Part shown: piece by piece, positions 54,042-63,941 of the stretch | How the letters are laid out: each line of letters begins with the position of its first letter | Position numbering within the stretch: position 1 is the stretch's first letter | NCBI RefSeq assembly: GCF_030758455.1 | Contig: NZ_CP132353.1 | Span: 2,728,001 to 2,792,000 of the forward strand | Origin: Erwinia pyri | GTDB taxonomy: Bacteria > Pseudomonadota > Gammaproteobacteria > Enterobacterales > Enterobacteriaceae | Direction: 5' to 3' | Length of the DNA stretch: 64,000 nucleotides | Position numbers and translations under genes: made by a program | The notes under the pieces: generated by a model | Database searches by the model: none | What the model was told of the DNA's origin: nothing | What the model saw: only the letters and a program-made list of their open reading frames with translations

Positions 54042-54200
54042 CTAGCGGCGGGCAATTACCCAGACAGCATGTACGATACCCGGAATATAACCGCAAAGGG
54101 TCAGCAAGATATTCAGCCAGAATGCGCCGCCGAAGCCTACCTGCATAAACACGCCTACTGGCGGTAAAATAATAGCAATAATGATGCGTAATAAGTCCAT
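54042..54200 (-). CDS. YqaE/Pmp3-family membrane peptide
   Basis: 52 aa: MDLLRIIIAIILPPVGVFMQ, then two hydrophobic segments ending HAVWVIARR. Typical Pmp3 (UPF0057) signature with PPVGVF and CGYIPGIVHA. Stress-linked membrane-potential modulators in other organisms. GGAGGCGAC precedes ATG 54200. Confidence 0.92.
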   Translation of the reverse strand: MDLLRIIIAIILPPVGVFMQVGFGGAFWLNILLTLCGYIPGIVHAVWVIARR

Positions 54201-54329
54201 GTCGCCTCCATAGCGTGGAATAGTGCTTTTAATGTAATCAGTTGATAATTATAGCACTAAAGCACAGTGACCTCGCTTTACTCAGTGTAAAACATCGTAA
54301 TCTTCCGCCTGAGCGTGGATTTTCGTTTT

Positions 54330-54458
54330 CTTAACGTTTCGCGGCGAGACTTCTGACATCAGGCCCGCTTACACTCTCCTCACTGCACCAACCCCAAAGG
54401 CGCAGTTAACCTAAAAAGTAACAAGGATTTTTGCCCGCGCAGCGCGGGCTTTTTTTTG
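54330..54458 (+). ncRNA. Candidate small RNA ending in a strong orphan terminator
   Basis: GCCCGC-GCAGC-GCGGGC with eight T (54433-54458) has no plus-strand gene before it; the only adjacent gene (YqaE-like) runs away on the minus strand. The 100 bp before it includes an unstructured A-rich stretch (CTAAAAAGTAACAAGG), common in Hfq-binding RNAs. No match to a named RNA was recognised. Confidence 0.35.
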
Positions 54459-54529
54459 CCCTTCTCCCGCCTGCCAACCTGTTCTCCGCCATCTATACTT
54501 AGTTCATTTAGCGAGCTGGGGAATAAGTT

Positions 54530-54763
54530 ATGGCGACGGCAAAAGAGTACAGCGACACCGTTCAGCGTGAGGTCAGCATCGATATCGAAGCCTTACTGGA
54601 AGCTATTCACGATCGGTCAGGGGGCGAAGTAAAAACTTTTATAGATGAGAAACAGGCGCCTAAGGTCCGGGTAGATGGGCGTGAATACCACTCCTATAGC
54701 GAACTGGCGGATGCTTTTGAACTGGATATCCGGGATTTTACGGTAATGGAAGTGAATCGCTAA
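54530..54763 (+). CDS. yodD: YodD stress peptide
   Basis: 77 aa; matches E. coli YodD at TAKEYSDT, REVSIDIEALL and VDGREYHSYSELADAFELDI. Induced by peroxide and acid in E. coli; function unknown. Here the middle segment differs. Confidence 0.93.
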   Translation: MATAKEYSDTVQREVSIDIEALLEAIHDRSGGEVKTFIDEKQAPKVRVDGREYHSYSELADAFELDIRDFTVMEVNR

Positions 54764-54789
54764 AAAAAATCCCGGCGGTTAGGCCGGGA
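54763..54789 (-). terminator. Hairpin at the end of yodD
   Basis: TCCCGGC-(6 nt)-GCCGGGA preceded by A8 on the plus strand, so it is a good terminator for minus-strand transcription; for yodD it offers a stem without T-run. The following 54790-55126 shows no gene other than the yedP leader. Confidence 0.6.
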
Positions 54790-55126
54790 ATCAAATTTGA
54801 TTAATGAAATTCGTTACACAGGAAATTCTCTGACCTGCTAATAGTACCCTAAGTTACTGCCAGGAAAAATCCGAACCTTGTCCCAAAGCTGTACATCGTT
54901 TATGAAACTGTACAGGTCGAATTGCCGGAAGCCGCGCCGGCTCTGATATGAGACGGTCATCTTCTTTTGTACGCTCCCCCTGCCTCTTCTGTTCTTTTTA
55001 AGACTATTCCTGGTCATCCGGGGCCGGTTCCGTCCTGTTTAAGCATACTGATCCCGTCAGAGTCGCAGGGCTTCGTTATACTCTATGATTATACTGATCT
55101 TTCAGGCAGTACGAGGAGAAAGAGTA

Positions 55127-55969
55127 ATGCCTACACTACAAGATCCGCTGATGATAGTGACGGATTTAGACGGTTCTCTGCTCGATCATCATACCTACAG
55201 TTGGGAGCCGGCTCAGCCCTGGCTCGACCGTCTGAATGAACAGGGCATTCCGGTTGTGATCTGCTCCAGCAAAACGGCGGCGGAGATCCTGCCGCTGCAG
55301 CGCCTGTTAAAGATTACCGGCTCGCCCTATATTGCTGAAAATGGCGCTATCGTGCACTGGGAAGGGTTTAACGGGTCAGTCGATCAGGCCGCTAACAAGG
55401 GCTATACGGAGATCTGTCAGACATTGCAAAAGCTGCGCGACGGCATGGGCTTTAAGTTTACCGGCTTTGCGGATGTCTCGGAGAAAGAGGTGGCTGAATG
55501 GACCGGGCTGACGCCGCACAATGCCGCTTTAGCCAAAATGCGGGAGGGTTCTGAAAGTCTTATCTGGCGCGATTCCGCGGCCCGGTTCGACGACTTCAGC
55601 GAGGCGCTGGCTGCAGAACAGCTGACGTTGGTTCAGGGCGGCCGTTTCTGGAGCGTGATGAATCAGGGGGCTGGAAAAGGAGCCGCGCTGGATCTTCTTC
55701 TCCACCATTTTCTCCATCCTTTAGGCGATAAATGGCTGACAATTGGTCTGGGAGATGGTCCCAATGATGGCCCGATGCTGGATAAAGTAGAGTATGCAGT
55801 CATTATTAAAGGCTACAGCAAAACGCCCGTTACCCTGCAACGCGAGGAACGGGACGCTGAACAAACGGTGTTTCGCACCACGCATTTTGGCCCTGCAGGC
55901 TGGAGTGAAGGGTTGTCGCATTTCATCACCCAGGATCAGGTTGGAGCGTGCCCAGAAGGCACCAGTTAA
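55127..55969 (+). CDS. yedP: Mannosyl/glucosyl-3-phosphoglycerate phosphatase YedP
   Basis: 280 aa from ATG 55127 (AGGAG upstream). HAD hydrolase: motif I VTDLDGSLLDHH, motif II-like CSSKT, motif IV GLGDGPNDGPML. Removes phosphate from mannosyl- or glucosyl-3-phosphoglycerate. In this genome it is next to a matching synthase, giving it a clear partner that is absent in E. coli. Confidence 0.92.
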   Translation: MPTLQDPLMIVTDLDGSLLDHHTYSWEPAQPWLDRLNEQGIPVVICSSKTAAEILPLQRLLKITGSPYIAENGAIVHWEGFNGSVDQAANKGYTEICQTLQKLRDGMGFKFTGFADVSEKEVAEWTGLTPHNAALAKMREGSESLIWRDSAARFDDFSEALAAEQLTLVQGGRFWSVMNQGAGKGAALDLLLHHFLHPLGDKWLTIGLGDGPNDGPMLDKVEYAVIIKGYSKTPVTLQREERDAEQTVFRTTHFGPAGWSEGLSHFITQDQVGACPEGTS

Positions 55970-55980
55970 AGGGGAAGGTA

Positions 55981-57201
55981 ATGAGTGATTTTTTCCAGAA
56001 CGGCGTGATTACCACTTTTCATAACCTCACGGCTCGTCCGGTAGAGGATCTCGAGAAGGATCTGGTGAGATTCTCCGAGAAACGTAAGATGGCATTAATT
56101 CTGCCGTCGCTTTTTTCCGAACTGGAAGGACCCGCTCTCAGCAACATTGTCGATGAGCTGGCAAAAGTGCCCTATCTTGAGGAAATTGTGATTGGCCTCG
56201 ACAAGGCTGACCGCGACCAGTTCCTCTATGCCCGCGAGTTTTTTTCACGTCTGCCGCAGCGCCACCGGATCTTGTGGAACGATGGCCCCCGTCTGAAAGC
56301 GTTGGACGCTGAGCTGGATAAAGAGGGCCTTTCCCCTGCTCAGCCGGGCAAAGGGCGTAACGTCTGGTTCTGCACCGGCTATACGCTCGCGTCGGATAAA
56401 TCTTCCTGCGTGGCGCTGCATGACTGCGATATCGTGACCTACGAACGCGGCATGCTGGCCCGGCTGCTCTACCCGCTGGCCAATCCCTCATTCCAGTATG
56501 AGTTCTGCAAAGGTTTCTATGCACGCGTAGCGGATAACAAGCTCAACGGTCGCGTTGGCCGACTGCTGGTTGGGCCTCTGCTTCGCTCGCTGCAGAAAGT
56601 CTACGGTCATTCGGAGTATCTCGATTACCTTACCGGCTTCCGCTATCCGTTATCGGGAGAGTTCGCTATGCGCACGCACGTTCTGAACGGGATAAAAATC
56701 CCGGGGGACTGGGGGCTGGAAATTGGTGTGCTTTCAGAGATCTACCGTAATTATACTACGCGGCAGAGCTGCCAGGTGGAAATAGCCCACAACTACGACC
56801 ACAAGCATCAGCCCCTTTCGGAAGAGGATGGAACTGGCGGACTGCGCAGGATGAGTAATGATATCGTGCAGTCGCTGCTGCGTAAGATGGCGACAATGGG
56901 AGTGAACCTGACCAGCGACTCTTTCCGCGTATTGAAGGCCACCTACTACCGTAACGCGCTCGATATGATGGAAGTTTACAGCCATGAGGCAGCGCTGAAT
57001 GGACTGAAGTTTGACCAGCATGCGGAGGAGGCAGCGGTAGAGATGTTTACCCAGGCCATTCTGGAGGCGGGTGCATCGTTTATTGAGCGACCAAATGAGA
57101 AGCCGTTTATTCCCAGCTGGAGTCGTGTTCAGTCCGCTTTCCCTGATATTCTGCACCGTATTCATGAAGCGGTAGAGGAAGATAACAAAGGAAACGTTTA
57201 A
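55981..57201 (+). CDS. gpgS: Glucosyl-3-phosphoglycerate synthase (GT81)
   Basis: 406 aa from ATG 55981 (AAGGGGAAGG upstream), 11 bp after yedP. GT-A glycosyltransferase with VALHDCDIVTYERGML (DxD metal motif), LTGFRYPLSGEFAMR and WGLEIGVLSEIY. Transfers a sugar from NDP-glucose to 3-phosphoglycerate; YedP would then yield glucosylglycerate, a compatible solute for osmotic stress or nitrogen limitation. The sugar could be mannose; GT81 similarity favours glucose. Its end overlaps dgcQ tail-to-tail by 4 bp. Confidence 0.82.
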   Translation: MSDFFQNGVITTFHNLTARPVEDLEKDLVRFSEKRKMALILPSLFSELEGPALSNIVDELAKVPYLEEIVIGLDKADRDQFLYAREFFSRLPQRHRILWNDGPRLKALDAELDKEGLSPAQPGKGRNVWFCTGYTLASDKSSCVALHDCDIVTYERGMLARLLYPLANPSFQYEFCKGFYARVADNKLNGRVGRLLVGPLLRSLQKVYGHSEYLDYLTGFRYPLSGEFAMRTHVLNGIKIPGDWGLEIGVLSEIYRNYTTRQSCQVEIAHNYDHKHQPLSEEDGTGGLRRMSNDIVQSLLRKMATMGVNLTSDSFRVLKATYYRNALDMMEVYSHEAALNGLKFDQHAEEAAVEMFTQAILEAGASFIERPNEKPFIPSWSRVQSAFPDILHRIHEAVEEDNKGNV

Positions 57202-58847
57202 TCTTCTCCGCATACCTGATTACGTCCGGCTGTTTTTGCCTGATAAAGCCTGCTGTCGGCCACCGATTGCAGGCTTTCAAACTGACAGAGCTGCTGCTCC
57301 TCGCTGGAAGCCACGCCCAGTGAAGCGGTGATGGTCAGCGTCAGCGTACTCTCAATCAGTACCTCTTTACTGGCCAGCTTTTGCCTGACCCGTCCGGCAA
57401 CTTCCATCGCCTCTTTCAGTCCCGTTTCAGGCAGCACGAGGCAAAACTCCTCTCCCCCGACCCGACCCGCCACATCTTTAGTGCGAATAACCGACTGGAT
57501 AGTTGCCACCGCATGACTGAGCACCCGATCGCCAGCCTGATGGCCCCAGGTGTCGTTGACAGATTTAAAGCGGTCCAGATCCATCTGGATCACCGAGAAG
57601 GGACGCTGCGCTTGCCTGCATTGCTGAGCAAGCTGTTCAGCCTTTTCAAAAAAAGCTCCGCGGTTCAGTAACCGGGTCAGGCTGTCATAATTGGCGCGCC
57701 AGCTTAACCTCTCCTGTAACAGCATCATGCGGTCAAACAGGCGGATAATCAGCCGGTGGGATAAAATCAGCGCTGCACCAAACAGCAGCCACATTACGAT
57801 CAGCACCATCGCCGCCCGCCCGGACTCCTCAGCGATGCCCTCCTTCAGGGTCTGGATATTTACCAGAACCCAGTGGAAATGGTGACTTCGGGTCCAGGTA
57901 ACAAAACGCGAGCCAAAGCGTAGCGTGCCCTGCTCCCGGTCAGCCACCGCGGAGATCATTCTCCTGTGCTCATCCGGCGATAATGAGTGGCCAGCGAGCG
58001 GCTGTGGGTCACTCTCTACCACCAGCTCCATTTTTCTGTTAAAAATTATCACATTGCCGCTTATTCCCGGCGGCAGAGCCTGCTGCAAACAGGCTTTCAG
58101 CCGCGTCAGCGAAAAATCCATGGCCAGCACACCATACCAGTAGCCATTCTGATCGAGAGGAATGCTGGTGGTGATAACTTTTCCCTGATTATTGAGCCCG
58201 TCATACACCCCGGTCCAGAGCATCTTTCGCGTAGGATTCGCCTCCGGCGTCATGCGGGTGAAATAGGGGCGCGACACCATGCGGGCGTAGCTCTCAAGCG
58301 TACCGACTCCCGTAGGTGATGAACTCAGAAAAAAGCCTGCACGTGAGATGTACCACATGCGTGAGTGGAAATTCCTGCTGGGATCCTGTATCTGCAGCAG
58401 CATACTGATACCCAGCGTTGCGGTCAGCTCATTATGGAGCCGTGACGCATCGTCGCGGTTCAGTAAATCATGCTGTTTCACCCATCCATCGGCCACCCCC
58501 TCCACTGAAATTGCCTGTGGATGGCCAGGGCTAAGATGCCAGACCCCATGATGACGCTGCTGCTCAAACTGAGCCAGTAGCTGAGTTATCCCGCTGTTCT
58601 TTACCGGGTTATAAAGCGCCTGCACCATCAGATTTCGGTAAAAAATCATCTCATCCGTGCTGTGCTGACCTAAGCGTTCGAGGGTGTTCGAGGTCGTTTT
58701 GAGCTGGTCCCGCTGCGTGATCTCATAATCTTCTTTTAAGATCACCGCTTCCCGCCACGTCAACAGAGTTAAGAGGAGAAAGGCCAGCAGGAAACAGCCA
58801 TGTACCACCCTTCTGGGGGTTGCAGACAAGGCGTGCGATAGCATCAA
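57198..58847 (-). CDS. dgcQ: Diguanylate cyclase DgcQ (YedQ)
   Basis: 549 aa. N-terminal membrane helix (about residues 17-32), a periplasmic sensor of CHASE7 type (about 45-330), a second helix (about 345-365), and a GGDEF domain with intact GGEEF active site (VGGEEFCLVLPE). Makes c-di-GMP, promoting cellulose and sessile behaviour. Convergent to gpgS. Confidence 0.94.
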   Translation of the reverse strand: MMLSHALSATPRRVVHGCFLLAFLLLTLLTWREAVILKEDYEITQRDQLKTTSNTLERLGQHSTDEMIFYRNLMVQALYNPVKNSGITQLLAQFEQQRHHGVWHLSPGHPQAISVEGVADGWVKQHDLLNRDDASRLHNELTATLGISMLLQIQDPSRNFHSRMWYISRAGFFLSSSPTGVGTLESYARMVSRPYFTRMTPEANPTRKMLWTGVYDGLNNQGKVITTSIPLDQNGYWYGVLAMDFSLTRLKACLQQALPPGISGNVIIFNRKMELVVESDPQPLAGHSLSPDEHRRMISAVADREQGTLRFGSRFVTWTRSHHFHWVLVNIQTLKEGIAEESGRAAMVLIVMWLLFGAALILSHRLIIRLFDRMMLLQERLSWRANYDSLTRLLNRGAFFEKAEQLAQQCRQAQRPFSVIQMDLDRFKSVNDTWGHQAGDRVLSHAVATIQSVIRTKDVAGRVGGEEFCLVLPETGLKEAMEVAGRVRQKLASKEVLIESTLTLTITASLGVASSEEQQLCQFESLQSVADSRLYQAKTAGRNQVCGED

Positions 58848-58982
58848 GCAGAGCTCTCCGGAGGAAAATCACTAATTCAGAGAGTGTAGAGAGGAGAAAA
58901 AACTCCTGCCATAAACAGGATCAAGAGTTGTGAAAGCAGCTAAAGAGCAGGACAGCTTTTTATTCTGTCCTGCTCCTGCTCA

Positions 58983-59162
58983 TTAACCGGCAAGTTGCGT
59001 CTCCCCGGTGAGCAGAGGCGCAAGCTCTTCTTCTCTGAACGCTTCACGCCGGACGCTGTAGCCGTCATACCAGCGGCATTCAACCATGCCACTTGCATAA
59101 CCCGTCACCACCATCGCCGGCCCCCCGTTTTTAAGCTGAACTTCATCACTGACCATGATCAT
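58983..59162 (-). CDS. yodC: YodC family protein
   Basis: 59 aa; DUF2158: VSDEVQLKNGGPAMVVTGYA, SGMVECRWYDGYSVRREAF. GAGG precedes ATG 59162. Small SH3-like fold, unknown role. Confidence 0.93.
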   Translation of the reverse strand: MIMVSDEVQLKNGGPAMVVTGYASGMVECRWYDGYSVRREAFREEELAPLLTGETQLAG

Positions 59163-59290
59163 GACACACCTCACCATTTAGGTTAACGGACCCTCTACAG
59201 GGAACTTCAGGTATAGCAGGCCAGGCCGCGCAATTCTGTTAACAGGTGGTAAAAGTTATGTTAAATAATGATAAGTGATTAAAATTCAGG

Positions 59291-59325
59291 AAAAAAAAAG
59301 CGAGTGAAGTTTTTCACTCGCTTTT
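59291..59325 (-). terminator. Bidirectional terminator
   Basis: AGCGAGTGAA-GTTT-TTCACTCGCT perfect 10-bp stem with A9 on the left and T4 on the right; strong for the minus-strand 43-aa gene and yedI unit. Confidence 0.88.
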
Positions 59326-59350
59326 AATCAGGAAAACTGGCGCTCTGGCG

Positions 59351-59482
59351 TCAGATTTTACAACCTTCACAATCCGCTTCGTCGCCTAAATCGGCAGGCA
59401 CTTCATTGGCCTTTTTTTCCGCATTGGCTTCTGCCTGTTCCAGTTGAGCATCAATATCAAATTCAAAAATGTCGTCTTTCAT
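59351..59482 (-). CDS. Acidic 43-aa protein with C-terminal CxxC
   Basis: MKDDIFEFDIDAQLEQAEAN..., strongly acidic, ending EADCEGCKI. TGGAGTGATA precedes ATG 59482. Downstream of yedI and ended by the terminator above. Not recognised; CxxC could bind metal or be redox active. Confidence 0.6.
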   Translation of the reverse strand: MKDDIFEFDIDAQLEQAEANAEKKANEVPADLGDEADCEGCKI

Positions 59483-59524
59483 TATCACTCCAGAGTGCAT
59501 AGCGTTAACAAGCTGCCTTTATAC

Positions 59525-60430
59525 TTATTTACCGCGCATTTTGGCAATCAAATTTACCCCCAACAGCACAATTGCCCCCACGATCAGTCCCAGCACCAGG
59601 TTAGCCAGATTGCTCATCAGCGAGGCCATCAGGCCAGAAAAGTCCGCAGTGTAATGGGAAATAAAGTGATGAATAGCGGGTACACCATGCACAATAATGC
59701 CGCCGCCCACCAGGAACATCGCAATGGTGCCAACTACGGTCAGGATCTTCATCATCCAGGGCGCCATTGCCAGCAGCGCGCCGCCAATACCTTTCGCCAC
59801 CGATGAAGATTTTTCCTGTAGCCACATCCCGAGGTCATCAATTTTAACGATACAGGCGACGATGCCGTAAACGCCAACGGTGACCAGAATGGCGATGCCA
59901 GCGAGGATCAATACCTGATTCATCAGCGGCGCTTCAGAGACGATCCCTAGCGTAATCGCCACAATTTCTGCAGAAAGAATAAAGTCGGTGCGTATCGCCC
60001 CTTTGATCTTTTTCTTCTCAAATTCAGCGGCATTTTGCTGTGCCAGGCTTTTTATGCGCTTCTCTCTGGCCTCAGGGCTTTGCTCCGCTTTGTCTTTATG
60101 CAGACTGTGCAGCACTTTCTCGAAGCCCTCATAGCAGAGGTAGGCGCCGCCGACCATCAACAACGGGGTGATCGCCCAGGGCGCCCAGGTGCTAATCACC
60201 AGCGCCAGCGGGACCAGGATCAGCTTATTAAGAAATGATCCTTTCGCCACGCCCCAGACTACCGGCAGCTCCCGATTCGCTTTTACGCCGCTCACCTGCT
60301 GAGCATTTAACGACAGGTCATCGCCTAATACACCTGCGGTCTTTTTTGCCGCAACTTTGCCCATGACGGAAATATCGTCCAGCAATGTGGCAATGTCATC
60401 TAACAGTGTCAGTAAACTCGTTCCCGCCAA
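59525..60430 (-). CDS. yedI: YedI (DUF808) membrane protein
   Basis: 301 aa from TTG 60430, chosen because AAGGA lies eight bases upstream and E. coli YedI begins at the same place ([20 protein letters not shown]). About six to eight helices. Unknown function; linked by name to inner-membrane integrity only by family context. Confidence 0.9.
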   Translation of the reverse strand: MAGTSLLTLLDDIATLLDDISVMGKVAAKKTAGVLGDDLSLNAQQVSGVKANRELPVVWGVAKGSFLNKLILVPLALVISTWAPWAITPLLMVGGAYLCYEGFEKVLHSLHKDKAEQSPEAREKRIKSLAQQNAAEFEKKKIKGAIRTDFILSAEIVAITLGIVSEAPLMNQVLILAGIAILVTVGVYGIVACIVKIDDLGMWLQEKSSSVAKGIGGALLAMAPWMMKILTVVGTIAMFLVGGGIIVHGVPAIHHFISHYTADFSGLMASLMSNLANLVLGLIVGAIVLLGVNLIAKMRGK

Positions 60431-60450
60431 AATTCCGTTCCTTATAGTTG

Positions 60451-60717
60451 TTAATCGTGCTGGCAACAGGGACAAATCTGCACGTCGGTCACGGCCATAT
60501 CGGCAATGCCGTCGCAATCCCACTCCACGCGAACCGTCTGCCCTTCTGCCTCGTGATGATGCAGATATTTACTTACCGGACTTTCGGTCAGGCCAGCTAT
60601 CTCTTCAGTGGCAATCAGCGTTTCCCCAACATAAATACGTGCGGTAGCCTGGGTGTTTACCATGCGCTCGCCGCTGATCTTGTAGAGCCGTTTAACTGTG
60701 AGTTTGATACTGGCCAT
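60451..60717 (-). CDS. Hypothetical protein with C-terminal CxxC, 88 aa
   Basis: [20 protein letters not shown]..., beta-rich, ending [10 protein letters not shown]. 20 bp upstream of yedI on the same strand. Four-aa Cys cluster at the end suggests metal binding. Not recognised. Confidence 0.7.
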   Translation of the reverse strand: MASIKLTVKRLYKISGERMVNTQATARIYVGETLIATEEIAGLTESPVSKYLHHHEAEGQTVRVEWDCDGIADMAVTDVQICPCCQHD

Positions 60718-60889
60718 GATTTGCCCTGCGCAAAGATGTTAAAGAGTGTGATCTCACCAATTATGAACGAGGAGAGCAAATTGTGTGACCACAATCGTCC
60801 TTTTGTGAAAAAAAAAGCGTACTTTCATCTGGTTGAAACTTTTTTTTAGCGTTAACTTAACCCAACTTTTACAGGCTGCGAGAATAAAC

Positions 60890-61807
60890 ATGTTACGCCG
60901 TGCCCCTGCCCTGCTACCCCTGCTGTCAGCGCTTTTTGCCCTCTATTTTATCTGGGGTTCGACCTACTTCGTTATCAAGCTTGGCGTAGAAAGCTGGCCG
61001 CCAATGATGCTGGCCGGCCTGCGTTTTCTGCTTGCCGGCACGGTGCTGATGGTCTTTCTGTTACTGCGCGGCGAGCGGCTTCCCGGCTGGCGACCCGCGC
61101 TTAATGCGGCTCTGGTGGGCGTTATGCTGCTGGCCGTAGGCAACGGCGCCGTCACCGTAGCTGAACATCAGAACGTGCCTTCGGGCATTGCCGCTGTGAT
61201 GGTCGCTACCGTACCGCTTTTTGCTATGTGCTTCAGCAGGCTGTTTGGCATTCAGACGCGCTGGATTGAGTGGCTCGGTATCGCGGTCGGGCTGGTGGGA
61301 ATTATTATGCTCAACAGCGGCGGGCATCTGGGCGGCAACCCCTGGGGAGCAGTGATGATCCTGGTAGGGTCAATCAGCTGGGCATTTGGCTCGGTGTGGG
61401 GTTCAAGGATCACTCTGCCGCACGGCATGATGGCGGGCGCCATTGAGATGCTGACAGCGGGTGTGGTGCTGTTGATCGCCAGCACGCTGAGCGGCGAACA
61501 CCTCACCTCCCGACCTGGCTTACAGGGTTTGCTGGCGCTGGCTTATCTGAGCCTGTTTGGCTCAGTAATCGCTATCAATGCTTACATGTATCTGATCCGC
61601 AACGTGACGCCAGCCATTGCCACCAGCTACGCCTATATTAATCCGGTAGTGGCGGTGTTGCTGGGCATCAGTTTTGGCGGGGAAAGCCTGACTTCCAGAG
61701 AGTGGCTGGCGCTGGCGGTGATTATTCTGGCGGTGGTGCTGGTAACGTTAGGGAAATATTTGTTCCCGGCAAAGCCTTCGGTAAAACCCTGCACGTTGGA
61801 TGAGTAA
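60890..61807 (+). CDS. yedA: YedA, EamA-family transporter
   Basis: 305 aa from ATG 60890. Ten hydrophobic helices in two EamA repeats: FIWGSTYFVIKLGVESWPPM and YAYINPVVAVLLGISFGGE. Drug/metabolite exporter superfamily; substrate unknown (phenylalanine/threonine-type export suggested for E. coli). Confidence 0.93.
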   Translation: MLRRAPALLPLLSALFALYFIWGSTYFVIKLGVESWPPMMLAGLRFLLAGTVLMVFLLLRGERLPGWRPALNAALVGVMLLAVGNGAVTVAEHQNVPSGIAAVMVATVPLFAMCFSRLFGIQTRWIEWLGIAVGLVGIIMLNSGGHLGGNPWGAVMILVGSISWAFGSVWGSRITLPHGMMAGAIEMLTAGVVLLIASTLSGEHLTSRPGLQGLLALAYLSLFGSVIAINAYMYLIRNVTPAIATSYAYINPVVAVLLGISFGGESLTSREWLALAVIILAVVLVTLGKYLFPAKPSVKPCTLDE

Positions 61808-61901
61808 CAGATCTGCAGAGCATATGAGTTGCCTGACGCGCTTATCGCCATGGTAAGCCGGTAAAGGCAGGCTGGAGAGGAGCCGGGCGGAAGCGAGTAC
61901 C

Positions 61902-62399
61902 TTAAGGATCCTCTTCAGTTGAGTCCGGCGCGCCAGCTTGCCTGATCCCCTGATAATCAATCTCTGCATTCCCCGTGGAGGCACAAATCCACTCTTCCAG
62001 CCGGCTGGTCAGGGCTTCCTCTTCCAGCCGTGTTTTACCCCGCAGCGCGCATTCCCATACCAGCAGAACTTTCCAGCCCGCCGCGGTAAGTTCGGCGATA
62101 TAGCGCTTATCACGGGCGACATTACTCTCAATTTTCCCCAGCCAGAAGGCGGTGCGGGTGGCCGGTACTTTAAACAGGTGGCAATGGTGCTTATGCCAGA
62201 AACAACCGTGGACGAAAATAATCGCCTTATACTGTTCCAGAATAAAGTCAGGTCGGCCAGGCAGCGTTTTATCCTGCACGCGATAGCCAAGCCCCAGCTC
62301 CGTCAGCAGTTCAGCCAGCCGGGTTTCAATAGCAGTATCACGCGTGCGGATAGCGCGCATGTTTTTACTGCGGATTTCAGAAGAGTGGACGTCAGCCAT
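61902..62399 (-). CDS. vsr: Very short patch repair endonuclease Vsr
   Basis: 165 aa from ATG 62399 (AAGGATG upstream). MRAIRTRDTAIETRLAELL, LPGRPDFILEQYKAIIFVHG, CFWHKHHC (zinc and active site). Nicks 5' of T in G-T mismatches arising by deamination of Dcm-methylated cytosine. 117 bp separate it from dcm, whereas in E. coli the two genes overlap. Confidence 0.94.
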   Translation of the reverse strand: MADVHSSEIRSKNMRAIRTRDTAIETRLAELLTELGLGYRVQDKTLPGRPDFILEQYKAIIFVHGCFWHKHHCHLFKVPATRTAFWLGKIESNVARDKRYIAELTAAGWKVLLVWECALRGKTRLEEEALTSRLEEWICASTGNAEIDYQGIRQAGAPDSTEEDP

Positions 62400-62516
62400 C
62401 GTTATCATCCTTTATGCTTTGGCTAAGTATAGACAACGCTGCTGTGGGCTGGCTCTGTTTTCGTCAATAAGAGCGCTCTGCGGGCGGGTTCTTCTCCCTG
62501 AGAACTCGCCCGGCTA

Positions 62517-63941
62517 TCAGGCGTCCGGTTCGCTGCGCGCTTTAACCGCTTGTGCAATCCACGGCTGAAGAAGTTTAGCCACTGCAGCAAAAGCGGGTAC
62601 CACCACCGAGTTGCCAAACTGTCTGTAAGACTGGGTGTCCGAGACGGGAATGCGGAAGCTATACTCGCCGGGGGCTTCGAACCCCATCAGTCTGGCGCAC
62701 TCTCTTGGCGTCAGGCGGCGTGGCCGTCGCTGCTGATTTTCCGCATGATCAAAATCAGCCTCGCCCAGCTGGCGATCCCATCCACGGTCGATCAGGATCT
62801 CCGATCCATCTTTGTAATAGCGCGCCGAAAGGGTGCGCACTACCCCCTTTTCCACCTCGGGATCGACCAGCCCGTAACCAAAACCATTGCCTTTCGCCTG
62901 GTGCTTCTTGGCATAGTTATAGAGGTACTTCCAGAGCGTGGGGGTAAGAATATATTTGGCGTCAACCTGCGGTTCCAGCAGCGCTTTCAGAGGGATACGC
63001 TGCGGCGGGTAGAGGCTTGCCAGAGATTTAAGGCTGAAAGCTGGCAGCTGCAGATCCCGGCGAAAACCGACCAGAACAATCCGCTCTCTGTGCTGCGGCA
63101 GGAAATATTTACCATCAATAATCTTTGGATCCGTCGCACCGCTGGCGTCAGCATCCGCCACGTCATACCCCAGTTCATCCAGCGTATCCATGATGATGCG
63201 GAACGTTTTCCCCTTGTCATGGCTTTTAAGGTTTTTGACGTTTTCCAGCACAAAGATCGCCGGTTTTTTGGCGGTGATAATGCGCGCGACGTCAAAAAAC
63301 AGCGTCCCCTGCGCTTCGCACTCAAAGCCGTGCGCCCGGCCCAGCGCATTCTTTTTCGACACGCCCGCCAGCGAGAAGGGCTGACAGGGGAAGCCTGCCA
63401 GCAGCACATCATGATCCGGGACCTGGCGATCGATATGCTGATAGGCCTGCTCTTCACTAACTGCCGGATTACCGCTCAGCGTGACATCTCGGATATCCTG
63501 ATTGAAAGTATGCCTGTCGGGGTCGCAGTACCAGTTGGCTTTATAGGTTCGTACCGAATACTTATTCCATTCGCTGGTGAAAACGCACTCTCCGCCTGTC
63601 GCCTCAAAACCGCTACGAATGCCGCCAATACCGGCAAACAGATCGATAAAACGAAAAGCATAATGGGGATGATGAGCGGGCGGCTCTGGCAGCATCTTAC
63701 GCAATGCCTGCTGTTCCGCTTCGGTCAGGGGCGTTGCGCGACCAACGCCTTTCAGCCAGCGGTTAAGGGCTTCCCGCGTCCAGGAGGAGTCACCCACCTC
63801 CTGTAGCCTGGCCAGGACGCTTTTATGGTCATAGACTTCCAGTATCTTGTTCAGCAGTTGGCGCTCATCGCCGTGCTTCTGCGCTGCCTGCTCGCCCGCC
63901 CGGACCGCCGTCGACAAAGCCATGCTCTCTAACTCGCTCAT
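62517..63941 (-). CDS. dcm: DNA cytosine methyltransferase Dcm
   Basis: 474 aa. C5-methyltransferase motifs: [30 protein letters not shown] (catalytic Cys), [39 protein letters not shown]. coli homologue methylates the second C of CCWGG. Start set at ATG 63941; GTG 63947 is an alternative. Upstream 63942-64000 holds its promoter region only. Confidence 0.95.
   Translation of the reverse strand: MSELESMALSTAVRAGEQAAQKHGDERQLLNKILEVYDHKSVLARLQEVGDSSWTREALNRWLKGVGRATPLTEAEQQALRKMLPEPPAHHPHYAFRFIDLFAGIGGIRSGFEATGGECVFTSEWNKYSVRTYKANWYCDPDRHTFNQDIRDVTLSGNPAVSEEQAYQHIDRQVPDHDVLLAGFPCQPFSLAGVSKKNALGRAHGFECEAQGTLFFDVARIITAKKPAIFVLENVKNLKSHDKGKTFRIIMDTLDELGYDVADADASGATDPKIIDGKYFLPQHRERIVLVGFRRDLQLPAFSLKSLASLYPPQRIPLKALLEPQVDAKYILTPTLWKYLYNYAKKHQAKGNGFGYGLVDPEVEKGVVRTLSARYYKDGSEILIDRGWDRQLGEADFDHAENQQRRPRRLTPRECARLMGFEAPGEYSFRIPVSDTQSYRQFGNSVVVPAFAAVAKLLQPWIAQAVKARSEPDA

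Noticed and set aside
53978..54529. DsrA small RNA
   Set aside because: The orphan terminator stem and preceding sequence do not match the E. coli DsrA sequence as I know it; kept only as an unnamed candidate.
54967..55239. 90-codon frame overlapping the yedP start
   Set aside because: Out of frame with yedP, no ribosome site; yedP has a clear AGGAG and family-typical start.
62550..63806. 418-codon plus-strand open frame opposite dcm
   Set aside because: Antisense shadow of dcm, whose methyltransferase motifs are all present.
16954..63941. Restriction-modification system made of the C-like regulator with vsr/dcm
   Set aside because: They are 45 kb apart, vsr/dcm are core chromosomal genes, and no restriction endonuclease gene is present.
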